From contig JALRDT010000098.1 in NCBI GenBank assembly GCA_023262125.1, positions 1 to 18,437 on the forward strand: a stretch of DNA of 18,437 bases. Direction: 5' to 3'. The position numbers were made by a program, and so were the translations under genes. The notes below the pieces were generated by a model. That model saw only the letters and a list, made by a program, of their open reading frames with translations, did not search any database and was not told the DNA's origin. Origin of the DNA: Candidatus Nanopelagicaceae bacterium. GTDB taxonomy: Bacteria; Actinomycetota; Actinomycetes; Nanopelagicales; Nanopelagicaceae. Positions 1 to 6,782 of the stretch are shown here, piece by piece (positions within the stretch are counted from its first letter, which is position 1; each line of letters opens with the position of its first letter).

Positions 1-351
1 ACCACCACGCAAGTTTTAACTATTGGAAATGGTGAAATCGAATCAGGTCTTATCGACCCACCTAATTTCGGTTTTGAATATTCACCTATTGAAAAATTAG
101 TCGGCGGTGAGGCATCAGATAATGCCAAGATTGCACTTGCGGTCTTTGCAGGAGAAAAGGGCGCTCCACGAGATGCAACAATTTTAAATTCAGCTGCGGC
201 TATAGCGGCCTATAACAATGATGCAGAATTGGATTTGGCGACTCGTTTCGAAGAGGGGATAGCTGCTGCCAAAGAAGCAATCGATTCTGGTGCGGCACTT
301 GATCTATTAAATCGCTGGGTTAAATTGACTCAAGCAATCGCAAAATCATAA
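1..351 (+). CDS. trpD: Anthranilate phosphoribosyltransferase, C-terminal part (5' end outside window)
   Basis: Partial gene, open from the first base in frame 1 (116 codons plus TAA). TrpD transfers phosphoribosyl from PRPP to anthranilate, the second step of tryptophan synthesis, in the cytosol. The visible part matches the C-terminal region of the family: a stretch with DPPNFGF followed by SPIEKLVGG, then the 'N-A' segment GAPRDATILNSAAAI that is characteristic of the TrpD/nucleoside phosphorylase class II C-terminal domain, then a helical tail with AIDSGAALDLLNRW. The PRPP- and anthranilate-binding glycine-rich motifs would lie upstream, outside the window. Its 3' end overlaps the convergent exonuclease gene by 22 bp, so no terminator can lie between them outside coding sequence. 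Assignment is from motif recognition and is fairly secure. Confidence 0.9.
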   Translation, partial: TTTQVLTIGNGEIESGLIDPPNFGFEYSPIEKLVGGEASDNAKIALAVFAGEKGAPRDATILNSAAAIAAYNNDAELDLATRFEEGIAAAKEAIDSGAALDLLNRWVKLTQAIAKS

Positions 352-2036
352 TTTGAAATACGAGCGGCTTGCGAGTTCGGTCCGAAAAGAGCGAATGAGT
401 ATTCGCCCTCAACTTTTACCAATCTGACGCCTTCGCTTTCTAAATAATTAAGTATTAACTCAACCTCTTCATGATTTACTTGTTGCAGAAATCCACTATT
501 TGGTACCTTTTCAGCGATTATTTCAAGAGTTTCAATGGCAGCAGAGACGGAAGTAGTTGGAGTAGAGATGTTGGTTGCCGCCAATCGACCATATTTGATC
601 GAGGCAAATTCCCATTGGTCACCCAAAGGTTTAGCAACAATTAATTCTGGAATTTTGGCGATTGAATGTAATCTTTCAATTCGGGCTGCTGCACGCAGTA
701 AGTACGAATACCGGTCCCGAACCTCAATTGCTTCTTCAAATTTCTCAGCTAGCGAAAGTTCCGTCATCTTTGAATTTGAGAAGTCGTGCATTACTCGAAA
801 GTCATTTTCTAGAAGATTTTGATAGTTATAGATCAGCTCGTTGTACGAAGCGATAGATTGATTTCCGATACAAGGTGCGCCACATTTATTAATCTCAAAG
901 AGAATGCAAGGGGCAGCAGTTTTGATACTTTTTTCAGTTATTATGGGTTTGCATTGGCGAATTGGTAAATACTCGTGAATTGCAGCAATAGCCGATTCAA
1001 TGGCAGCGCCGCCTGATATTGGCCCGATAACTCCAGCTGGATCAATGGGTGCACCTTTTGAAATAACCAATCTTGGGAATGTTTCATCGGTTAATTTGAT
1101 CCAAGCAACTCTTTCCGGATTTCGCGATCGCCGGTTATATCTAGGTTGCGCACCTTGGATCAATCGAAGTTCTCGAACCTGAGCCTCAAGTGCGGTCGGG
1201 GTGAGTATGCAATCAATGCTCTCAGTTATTTGAATCATCTCTCTGATACGTTTACGTGTTTCATTAGAAGTGAAATATGTTCGAACTCGAGACCTGAGAT
1301 TCTTTGAAGTTCCAACGTAGAGTGGATCACCTTTGGCATCTTTGAAAATGTATACGCCAGGAGAAGCGGGGATGTTTGCGGCTAAATGTTTCTTTGCAGC
1401 TTGCGCTTTAGTAATTCGATTTGAAAACTCTTTAAGCTCTTCAAGAGTAAAGATGCCAAATGAACCTAATCTCTCAATGAGCCCATGAAATACAGAAACT
1501 GTAGCTCGAACATCATCCAAAGCTCTGTGAGTGGGCGCAGTATCGGTATGGAAAAAATGGGAGAGCGACTCTAATTTGTAATTTCGAACTTCATCCTTAG
1601 TTAATACTTGGCGAGCGATTTTCACTGTATCCAACACTTGAAATTTTGGGAAGTTATATCCCAGAGCGTTAGCAGCGGCCTTTAAGAAACCTATATCAAA
1701 TGGCGCATTATGTGCGACTAAAACCGTCTCAGTTTCATTACCGAGAAATTCAAGAAGTTGCGGGAAGACTTCTTCGATCCTTGGGGCTGGCAATAACATC
1801 GCTTCAGTTATTCCAGTTAATACAGTAATGAAAGGCGGCAACGGCACGCCTGGGTTAATTAAGGTTTGGAATTCGCCAATTACTTGGCCACCGCGGACCT
1901 TTTGGGCACCTATCTCTGTTATTGCATTTAAACCTGGCGAACCTCCGGTTGTTTCGAGGTCAACAATCACGAAGGTGGTGGCAGAGAGATGGCGCCCTAA
2001 ATCTTCAAAGCTTGCCTGCCATGACACCTCATTCAC
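330..2036 (-). CDS. DEDDh 3'-5' exonuclease fused to UvrC-like GIY-YIG nuclease region
   Basis: Two-nuclease fusion of 568 residues. The N-terminal domain (about 20-190) is a Pol III epsilon-type DEDDh exonuclease: ExoI D26/E28 in VDLETTGG, ExoII HNAPFD with D114, ExoIII H170-RALDD with D174/D175. The second half resembles the UvrC/Cho N-terminus: GVYIF at 227-231, LYVGTSK at 239-245, R251, and a candidate catalytic Glu in the LEAQVRE stretch (E289). Four cysteines follow at 362, 377, 385 and 389; their C-x14-C-x7-C-x3-C layout is close to the iron-sulfur cysteines of UvrC. A UVR-like helix (MTELSLAEKFEEAIEVRDR) lies near 424-442. The C-terminal RNase H-like nuclease and HhH domains of full UvrC are absent. 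Fusions of this type occur in actinobacteria (Rv2191-like); a role in DNA repair or processing is inferred. Start GTG at 2036; no SD. Confidence 0.9.
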   Translation of the reverse strand: MNEVSWQASFEDLGRHLSATTFVIVDLETTGGSPGLNAITEIGAQKVRGGQVIGEFQTLINPGVPLPPFITVLTGITEAMLLPAPRIEEVFPQLLEFLGNETETVLVAHNAPFDIGFLKAAANALGYNFPKFQVLDTVKIARQVLTKDEVRNYKLESLSHFFHTDTAPTHRALDDVRATVSVFHGLIERLGSFGIFTLEELKEFSNRITKAQAAKKHLAANIPASPGVYIFKDAKGDPLYVGTSKNLRSRVRTYFTSNETRKRIREMIQITESIDCILTPTALEAQVRELRLIQGAQPRYNRRSRNPERVAWIKLTDETFPRLVISKGAPIDPAGVIGPISGGAAIESAIAAIHEYLPIRQCKPIITEKSIKTAAPCILFEINKCGAPCIGNQSIASYNELIYNYQNLLENDFRVMHDFSNSKMTELSLAEKFEEAIEVRDRYSYLLRAAARIERLHSIAKIPELIVAKPLGDQWEFASIKYGRLAATNISTPTTSVSAAIETLEIIAEKVPNSGFLQQVNHEEVELILNYLESEGVRLVKVEGEYSFALFGPNSQAARISNYDFAIA

Positions 2037-2045
2037 AATCTGAAG

Positions 2046-2051
2046 AGTAAA
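2046..2051 (-). promoter_or_regulatory. Candidate -10 element (TTTACT) for the exonuclease fusion gene
   Basis: On the minus strand TTTACT lies 9 nt before the GTG start at 2036, which would give an mRNA with only a few leader bases. It overlaps the plus-strand -10 candidate of the divergent hydrolase (2048-2053) in a 23 bp shared intergenic region. No -35 was recognised, and the match is weak. Confidence 0.3.
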
Positions 2052-2053
2052 TT
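2048..2053 (+). promoter_or_regulatory. -10 element (TAAATT) for a leaderless hydrolase mRNA
   Basis: TAAATT is followed by exactly six bases (AAAGCC) and then ATG at 2060. This places the expected transcription start at or within a base of the start codon. There is no Shine-Dalgarno motif, which supports leaderless initiation. No clear -35. Confidence 0.55.
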
Positions 2054-2059
2054 AAAGCC

Positions 2060-2812
2060 ATGACAACTGCACCTCATGGATGGTTATCGGATTTTGCTGC
2101 TGACGGAAGTGGTCCAAATGCAAAAACAGGAATTGTGCTTGTACATGGTTTTACCGGCTCTCCTGCTGCGATGCGCCCCTGGGCACATTTCTTGAATGAT
2201 CGAGGCTACACAGTGCGCGTACCTCGTCTTCCAGGTCATGGCACCAAATGGCAAGATTTAAATGAAGTTTCTTGGCAAGAGTGGCCAGATCGTGCAAGTA
2301 AAGATGTTGAAGAGCTTCTCGCAAAATGCGATCGCGTTTTCGTTTTCGCGCTCTCAATGGGTGGAGCTACGTCAATTCAAGTTGCTCATCGTTTCGGTGA
2401 GAAAATTTCTGGGCTAGTTTTTGTTAACCCAATGATCACTATTAAAGGTCCGGCGCAATATTTTCTTCCATTAATTTCCAACTTTGTACCAAAATTAAAA
2501 GCAGTAGGTGGAGATATTAAGCGCCCCGGTTCCAGCGAATGGTCTTACGATGCTTTGCCACTAAAGGGTGTTGTTCAGCTAAGAAAATTGCTCAAAGATT
2601 CAAGAGCTAAACTTCCTGAAATCAAGGCTCCTTTCATGATTTTTCACTCTAAAGATGATCACGTGTTACCGGTTTACAACACTGATATCTATATGAATGA
2701 GATTGGCTCTTCGCAAAAACAGCGGATTGAGTTAATCAATAGCTTTCACGTAGCAACTGTTGATTATGATGCTGACATAATTTTTGAAAATTCATTATTG
2801 ATGTTGGCTTAG
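2060..2812 (+). CDS. Alpha/beta-fold hydrolase (carboxylesterase / monoacylglycerol lipase type)
   Basis: Cytosolic serine hydrolase of 250 residues, normal for compact esterases. HGFTGS at 29-34 supplies the oxyanion-hole region. The nucleophile elbow is FALSMGGA, with S99 in G/A-x-S-x-G form (here A-L-S-M-G). The acid is D200 (or D199) in SKDDHVLP, and the histidine is H230 in NSFHVAT. The GHGTK segment after strand 3, LPGHGTKWQDL, is typical of Est30-like carboxylesterases and bacterial monoglyceride lipases. No signal peptide is visible. The substrate is unknown, probably a short acyl ester or monoacylglycerol. The gene stands alone between a divergent nuclease (23 bp gap) and a convergent DUF3046 gene (4 bp overlap). 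The ATG at 2060 is supported by the -10 placed for leaderless expression. Confidence 0.88.
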   Translation: MTTAPHGWLSDFAADGSGPNAKTGIVLVHGFTGSPAAMRPWAHFLNDRGYTVRVPRLPGHGTKWQDLNEVSWQEWPDRASKDVEELLAKCDRVFVFALSMGGATSIQVAHRFGEKISGLVFVNPMITIKGPAQYFLPLISNFVPKLKAVGGDIKRPGSSEWSYDALPLKGVVQLRKLLKDSRAKLPEIKAPFMIFHSKDDHVLPVYNTDIYMNEIGSSQKQRIELINSFHVATVDYDADIIFENSLLMLA

Positions 2813-3000
2813 TTCCAACGATCATCAATTCCTGGATCTCGACGAACTAAAATTTTCCAAATTTCATCAGGTTCAAAACCGGTAGCAAGTGCTGCTTCAA
2901 TGGTCATCGAGCCGAGTTCGGTAATAGAGACATCTTTGGCGAAAGTTTCTGCATTCGGGTAGACCTGATTAAGTCGGTTCCAAAACTCACTAATTCGCAT
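2809..3000 (-). CDS. DUF3046 family small protein
   Basis: Short protein of 63 residues. It begins MRISEFWNRLNQVYP and has the central ITELGSMTIEAALATGFEPDEIWKIL. This matches the DUF3046 pattern: MRLTEFW at the N terminus, ELGG.T..EAL..G.DP..VW in the middle. The family is actinobacterial and of unknown function; in other actinobacteria it often sits near recA/recX, and no such gene is in this window. The gene overlaps the 3' end of the LysE-type gene by 11 bp (start ATG at 3000), so the two are probably co-transcribed and translationally coupled. Its 3' end overlaps the hydrolase stop by 4 bp. Function cannot be inferred from the sequence. Confidence 0.8.
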   Translation of the reverse strand: MRISEFWNRLNQVYPNAETFAKDVSITELGSMTIEAALATGFEPDEIWKILVRRDPGIDDRWN

Positions 3001-3628
3001 TTGTCAGCGCCAATCCAATTGCAAGTATTGCTATGCCAACCGCGCTAATCGCCGTAAGTGCCCGCCTAATTCCGGGTTTTTGGATCCATTTGGAAGACTT
3101 ATCAACCACGGTAATCATTAGCGAATACCAGGACATAGAAATTACTGCCCATACGCATGAAAGAATAAAAATTCCCCAACCAAGGTTGAAATTTTGAGGC
3201 ACAAATTGTGGGACCAAGCCGACGCTAAATACCGCAGCTTTGACATTGGTTAAATTAGTGGTAATTCCAATTCGAAAAGCAGGACCAAAAGTTTTTGCCT
3301 TTTCACCGGATTCATATTCAAACTTTCCAGCCTGATTCTTTAATTGCAATAGCGTTTGAATTGATAGCAAAGTCAAATAGGCAACTCCTGCCCACTTTAA
3401 AATATTGAAGGCAGTTTCTGAAGCTTGGAAAATTGCAGATAATCCGACGCTACTTAGGATTCCCCAGATAAATAAGCCTGTGGTGTTTCCAATCACTGAA
3501 TAGAAAGCTGCTTGCTTGCCGCTTAGAATCGATTGACGTAAAACCATTGCAACTCCCTGACCAGGTACCGCAACGATTACAAGTACCGTAAGCGCATACG
3601 CGGGAAGGACTTGAAGTAAATCAATCAT
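2990..3628 (-). CDS. LysE/RhtB family amino-acid exporter
   Basis: Integral membrane protein of 212 residues with about six hydrophobic segments, the usual size for LysE/RhtB/CadD-type efflux permeases. The first segment ends in the family's N-terminal motif, here AVPGQGVAMVLRQSILSGKQAAFYSVIGNTTG-like: a P-G-x turn followed by a G..A....G...G helix, with VPGQ replacing the usual PGP. A charged cytosolic loop (KNQAGKFEYESGEKAKTF) separates the first three segments from the last three, as in the family. Substrate is probably an amino acid or related metabolite but cannot be fixed from sequence. It is first in a two-gene minus-strand unit with DUF3046. It is divergent from the 75-aa membrane protein across 32 bp. 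Confidence 0.88.
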   Translation of the reverse strand: MIDLLQVLPAYALTVLVIVAVPGQGVAMVLRQSILSGKQAAFYSVIGNTTGLFIWGILSSVGLSAIFQASETAFNILKWAGVAYLTLLSIQTLLQLKNQAGKFEYESGEKAKTFGPAFRIGITTNLTNVKAAVFSVGLVPQFVPQNFNLGWGIFILSCVWAVISMSWYSLMITVVDKSSKWIQKPGIRRALTAISAVGIAILAIGLALTNAN

Positions 3629-3637
3629 GCGGCCGAA

Positions 3638-3643
3638 AGTATC
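3638..3643 (-). promoter_or_regulatory. Candidate -10 element (GATACT) for the LysE-type gene
   Basis: GATACT on the minus strand lies 9 nt before the ATG at 3628. This would give a leader of about two or three bases. It abuts the plus-strand -10 of the next gene in a 32 bp divergent gap. The first base deviates from consensus. Confidence 0.35.
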
Positions 3644-3648
3644 AGGTT

Positions 3649-3654
3649 TAAGAT
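3649..3654 (+). promoter_or_regulatory. -10 element (TAAGAT) for the 75-aa membrane protein gene
   Basis: TAAGAT is followed by six bases (AAGAAA) and the ATG at 3661, the spacing expected when transcription starts at the start codon. No SD motif precedes the ATG. Confidence 0.5.
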
Positions 3655-3660
3655 AAGAAA

Positions 3661-3888
3661 ATGAGAAAAGGTAAGGCTTTCGAATGGATGGGCGTAGTTA
3701 CCGCCATCGCCTATTCCTTATTAGTGGCATCTAATACCGGACTTGAATTTATTGGTTTTACGCTCTTACTACTGAGTTCTTTTTTGATCGGGATCTGGGC
3801 CTATCTAGGTAAGCATCGAGGAATTCTTTTCTTGCAATTCTTTTATGCCACAGCAGGCGTAATCGGAATGATCCGTTGGTATAACTAA
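3661..3888 (+). CDS. Small conserved-type membrane protein, 75 aa, function unknown
   Basis: A 75-residue protein with three closely spaced hydrophobic segments (about 10-24, 29-47, 53-70). Notable residues are WMGVVTAIAYSLLVASNTGLEF at the first segment, split by S/N/T polar residues, and the C-terminal HRGILFLQFFYATAGVIGMIRWYN. I recall similar short proteins of unknown function in other bacteria, with the same 'ASNTG.EF.GF' and 'HRGI..LQ.FY...G..G..RW' patterns; the layout faintly recalls half of a PnuC/SWEET-type three-helix unit. That resemblance is an impression, not an assignment. It is transcribed alone and ends 15 bp before the convergent alcohol dehydrogenase. Its reality is supported by the promoter placement and by the helix-like pattern of the protein. 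Confidence 0.72.
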   Translation: MRKGKAFEWMGVVTAIAYSLLVASNTGLEFIGFTLLLLSSFLIGIWAYLGKHRGILFLQFFYATAGVIGMIRWYN

Positions 3889-3903
3889 ATTGAAGTAATT
3901 TCT

Positions 3904-4926
3904 TCAAGGAATAATGATGGTGATTCCATCTTGTATTTGGCTATCCATCTCTTGAAGGGCCCTTGGAACTTCCTCAAGAGTAATACTCTTCTTAATAAAC
4001 TTACTTGGGTTCAACTTGCCGCGCTCAATCATCGAAAGCATCGCTGGATAATCTTTTGCGGCCATACCATGTGAACCGATAATTTCAAGTTCCCATGCAA
4101 TTACTCGAGCCATGGCAATTGGTGTTAATCCGGATTCTGACAGTAAGAGGCCCAATTGGATGTGCTTGCCAAGACGCCGTAATGATTTAATTGAAAGTCC
4201 GGCGGTCACTTGGCTGCCCAGTGCATCAACAGATATGTCGGCGCCACCAAGTGATTGAATTTCAGATACTGCGACTTCGCTTTGAAAAAGAAAATCCGCA
4301 CCAAGTTGACGCGCATTTTCTAGAGCAATTTCATTAACATCAACGGCCGCAACCTTTGCGCCAAAAGCTTTTGCAATGGTTATTGCAGATAAGCCAACGC
4401 CACCACAACCATAAATTGCCACTAAATCATTAGATTTCAATTCACCTCTAGCAGTTAATCCTCTAAATGCGGTTGCAAAACGACAACCCAGAGCTGCGGC
4501 AGTTTCGAAAGTAATGGAATCGGGCAATTTGATTAGATTGAAATCGGCATTTCTGATCTCCACAAATTCTGCAAAGCTGCCAAAATGAGTAAATCCAGGC
4601 TGCGTTTGTACTTCACAAACTTGCGCATTTCCTGACTTGCACCATTGACATGTTCCGCAACCATTTACAAAGGGAACTGTTACTCGATCACCAATTTGGA
4701 AACCTTTAACTCGGCTACCTATCTGTGCAATAGTGCCAGCAAATTCATGACCGGGTACGTGAGGTAATTTGATATCCGAATCGTGCCCAACATATCCATG
4801 CCAATCACTTCTGCACAACCCAGTCGCCGCCACCTTTACAAGGACTGAATTTGGCGCAGGGTAAGGGATTTCAAGATCACGAATCTCAATCGGACCTTTA
4901 AAAGTTTCGAAATAAACGGCGCGCAT
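3904..4926 (-). CDS. Zinc-dependent medium-chain alcohol dehydrogenase
   Basis: MDR-family NAD(P)-dependent alcohol/polyol dehydrogenase, 340 residues from the start chosen here. Catalytic zinc ligands are C38 (GLCRSDWHG), H60/E61 (PGHEFAG) and C148 (GCRFATAF). The structural zinc lobe has C90, C93, C96 and C104. The Rossmann dinucleotide motif GCGGVG is at 173-178, and D196 ends the second strand (AAVDVN), favouring NAD over NADP. An upstream in-frame ATG at 4986 would add 20 residues (MTVSTLGVCA...). I reject it because those residues lie beyond the family N-terminus (MRAVYFETFKGPIEI) and would overlap the divergent MOSC gene. Also, a perfect-spaced -10 (TATACT, 6 nt) precedes the ATG at 4926. 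Substrate unknown; zinc ADHs of this subgroup act on various primary or secondary alcohols. Confidence 0.92.
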   Translation of the reverse strand: MRAVYFETFKGPIEIRDLEIPYPAPNSVLVKVAATGLCRSDWHGYVGHDSDIKLPHVPGHEFAGTIAQIGSRVKGFQIGDRVTVPFVNGCGTCQWCKSGNAQVCEVQTQPGFTHFGSFAEFVEIRNADFNLIKLPDSITFETAAALGCRFATAFRGLTARGELKSNDLVAIYGCGGVGLSAITIAKAFGAKVAAVDVNEIALENARQLGADFLFQSEVAVSEIQSLGGADISVDALGSQVTAGLSIKSLRRLGKHIQLGLLLSESGLTPIAMARVIAWELEIIGSHGMAAKDYPAMLSMIERGKLNPSKFIKKSITLEEVPRALQEMDSQIQDGITIIIP

Positions 4927-4932
4927 AAAGGG

Positions 4933-4938
4933 AGTATA
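4933..4938 (-). promoter_or_regulatory. -10 element (TATACT) for the alcohol dehydrogenase, half of a bidirectional promoter
   Basis: TATACT read on the minus strand differs from TATAAT by one base. It is followed by six bases (CCCTTT) and ATG at 4926, giving a leaderless mRNA. It faces the plus-strand TATACC at 4941-4946, with two bases between them. Confidence 0.65.
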
Positions 4939-4940
4939 TG

Positions 4941-4946
4941 TATACC
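4941..4946 (+). promoter_or_regulatory. -10 element (TATACC) for the MOSC operon, half of a bidirectional promoter
   Basis: TATACC is followed by eight bases (TTTCTCTC) and ATG at 4955, so the leader would be zero to two bases. Together with the minus-strand hexamer it forms the inverted repeat GTATA-TG-TATAC (4934-4945). Confidence 0.5.
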
Positions 4947-4954
4947 TTTCTCTC

Positions 4955-5587
4955 ATGGCGCAAACACCTAAAGTGCTAACAGTCAATGTCGCAGCAGTGG
5001 TACATGAAGGAGCGTGGACCGGAAGCGAAGGAAGAACTGGAATTGATAAACGTCCCGTTAATGGCGCTATTAGATTTACGGAGAATGGATTGGCCGGCGA
5101 TGTAATAGTTGATAAAAAACATCACGGCGGTTTTGATAAAGCTGTTTATGCATACGCATCTGAAGATGCAAGGTGGTGGGAAGATCAAATTGGCACCAAG
5201 ATTACTAATGGTGCTTTTGGTGAGAATTTAACCACTGAAGGTATTGATGTAAATGGTGCGCTGATTGGCGAACGCTGGAGGATTGGCAAAGTGCTTTTAG
5301 AAGTTTCTGAACCAAGAATTCCATGTCGAGTTTTTGCCGGTTTTTGGGATCGTCCAACATTGATTAAGGATTTTACCGCTGCCTTAAGACCAGGTTCATA
5401 TCTAAGAATCATCGAAGAAGGTGAAATTGAAGCAGGGGATTTGATTCATGTGGAGTTTAAACCACAACACGAAGTAACAATCAGGGATTTATTCGCTGCC
5501 AAATCTGGTGAGCGTGGGAAGATTACGCAGTTAAAGGAAGTCACGCAGCTCTCAGAATCGTATAAAGATTGGTTAGCTAAACTATAA
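4955..5587 (+). CDS. MOSC domain-containing protein (YiiM-like)
   Basis: A 210-residue MOSC (molybdenum cofactor sulfurase C-terminal) domain protein. Family marks: LAGDVIVDKKHHGGFDKAVYAY (46-67, the conserved D.. .HGG..KAV.AY), GAFGENLTTEG (87-97), IGERWRIG (104-111), and PRIPCRVFAG, with C124 the invariant cysteine thought to contact the cofactor sulfur. Stand-alone MOSC proteins of this type bind molybdenum cofactor or move sulfur, or (YiiM) reduce N-hydroxylated compounds. No molybdopterin gene lies nearby to decide between these. It is first in a run of five plus-strand genes. The next gene starts 8 bp downstream, behind a strong SD that overlaps this gene's stop. Start ATG 4955 is supported by the divergent promoter. 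Confidence 0.88.
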   Translation: MAQTPKVLTVNVAAVVHEGAWTGSEGRTGIDKRPVNGAIRFTENGLAGDVIVDKKHHGGFDKAVYAYASEDARWWEDQIGTKITNGAFGENLTTEGIDVNGALIGERWRIGKVLLEVSEPRIPCRVFAGFWDRPTLIKDFTAALRPGSYLRIIEEGEIEAGDLIHVEFKPQHEVTIRDLFAAKSGERGKITQLKEVTQLSESYKDWLAKL

Positions 5588-5595
5588 GGAGCCAG

Positions 5596-6237
5596 ATGAG
5601 CAAAAAGATTTTTGCAGAATTCCTAGGAACATTCACTTTAATATTCTTAGGAGCTGGAGCAATAGTTTCTGGTAAAGCGGATTTGATTGGAGTGGCTTTT
5701 GCTCACGGTCTTGCCATCTTTGTTATGGTATCTGCGCTAGCTGGAATTACTGGCGCTCATTTCAATCCAGCAGTCTCAACTGCGATGCTTATGACAAAGA
5801 AAATTGATATAAAGGAATTTCTAATTTTCGTGGCATCGCAAATGTCTGGTGCCGCAGCTGCCTCGCTTGCGCTTTGCTATATTTATGGCAAAGAAAACGG
5901 TTATGGCCTACCTGCAATTGCATCTGAAACTACCATTGGCGCCGGTTTCCTAGCTGAAGTAATCGGCACCGCATTTTTACTTTTTGTAATTTTTGGCGTT
6001 GCAGTAGATAAGAGAAGTAGCGTTGCCAAAATAGCGGGTTTACCAATTGGGTTGACAATCACGGCAATTATTTTCTCAGTTGGTCCAATTACAGGAGCGG
6101 CGCTCAATCCAGCGCGTTGGTTCGGTCCAGCTTTAATTTCCGGAGATTGGAGCAATGCGTGGCTCTATATCTTTGCCCCAATTTTAGGTGGCGTCATAGC
6201 AGCAGTTACCTACCAAAGCATTGCAAAGCCAGAGTAA
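5596..6237 (+). CDS. Aquaporin / MIP family channel
   Basis: Six-helix major intrinsic protein of 213 residues, slightly short for the family (AqpZ about 230). NPA box 1 is GAHFNPAV (N57-A59); box 2 is AALNPARWFGPAL (N171-A173), with R174 the constriction arginine. By hand alignment to AqpZ (AFGL / LTLIHL / TNTSVNPAR) the aromatic/arginine filter is H37, I159, A168, R174. AqpZ has F, H, T, R. His in helix 2 and Ile in helix 5 is the pattern of plant tonoplast aquaporins (TIP), which pass ammonia, urea or peroxide besides water. Passage of such solutes here is inference. AAGGAG at 5586-5591 sits 4 nt before ATG 5596, a clear SD. It lies 8 bp after the MOSC gene and 6 bp before the YqhA-type gene, so is probably co-transcribed with both. 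Confidence 0.92.
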   Translation: MSKKIFAEFLGTFTLIFLGAGAIVSGKADLIGVAFAHGLAIFVMVSALAGITGAHFNPAVSTAMLMTKKIDIKEFLIFVASQMSGAAAASLALCYIYGKENGYGLPAIASETTIGAGFLAEVIGTAFLLFVIFGVAVDKRSSVAKIAGLPIGLTITAIIFSVGPITGAALNPARWFGPALISGDWSNAWLYIFAPILGGVIAAVTYQSIAKPE

Positions 6238-6243
6238 GGAAAG

Positions 6244-6777
6244 ATGATGAATAAAGTTGTACACCTAATCGAAATTATTCTTTTTAGATCAAGATGGCTA
6301 TTGGCGCCACTTTATGTTGGGTTAGTTGGAGCGCTTGGATTACTTGGTTATCGATTCATCATGGAATTTTGGCATCTGGTTACTGATATTGGTGACATGG
6401 ATTCACATCAATTCACGCTCGCGCTTTTAGCGCTGCTTGATCTAACGTTGCTATCAAATCTTATTTTGATGGTGATTTTTGCTGGATATGAAAATTTTGT
6501 CTCCCGCATAGATGAAGCCAGAAATTCAAATGATCGTCCACACTGGATGGGAACAATTGATTTCAGTGGATTAAAGATCAAATTAATTGGCTCACTAGTA
6601 GCAATATCGGTCATCGAATTATTGAAAGATTTCATCGAACTGTCGGGAAAAGATATGGTCCATGACGGTACCAAATGGAGAATTTACATACACCTCACCT
6701 TCGTAATCTCAGGTGTGCTTTTTGCTCTTATGGATTGGTTGGCAGAGCAGCGTAAATTCGAAGGAACACACAAGTAA
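6244..6777 (+). CDS. YqhA family (UPF0114 / TIGR00645) membrane protein
   Basis: A 177-residue protein with about four hydrophobic segments. It opens with IIEIILFRSRWLLAPLYVGL-like residues (LIEIILFRSRWLLAPLYVGLV at 8-28), a hallmark of UPF0114/YqhA: ..E..L..SRWLLAPLYLGL. It continues with ALLDLTLLSNLILMVIFAGYENFVSR (62-87), another strongly conserved block of that family. The C-terminal part has IKLIGSLVAISVIELLKDF and a last hydrophobic span ending in MDWLAEQ. Function unknown in any organism I can recall. It may form channels or be stress-related, but nothing here shows it. Start ATG 6244 follows an AAGGAAAG purine run; the second ATG at 6247 is equally possible. It is the third gene in the MOSC-aquaporin run. 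Confidence 0.88.
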   Translation: MMNKVVHLIEIILFRSRWLLAPLYVGLVGALGLLGYRFIMEFWHLVTDIGDMDSHQFTLALLALLDLTLLSNLILMVIFAGYENFVSRIDEARNSNDRPHWMGTIDFSGLKIKLIGSLVAISVIELLKDFIELSGKDMVHDGTKWRIYIHLTFVISGVLFALMDWLAEQRKFEGTHK

Positions 6778-6782
6778 TTCAA

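Noticed and set aside
4927..4986. Upstream ATG at 4986 that lengthens the alcohol dehydrogenase by 20 residues
   Set aside because: The extra residues precede the family N-terminus, overlap the divergent MOSC gene, and would cover both -10 elements; ATG 4926 has a well-placed promoter.
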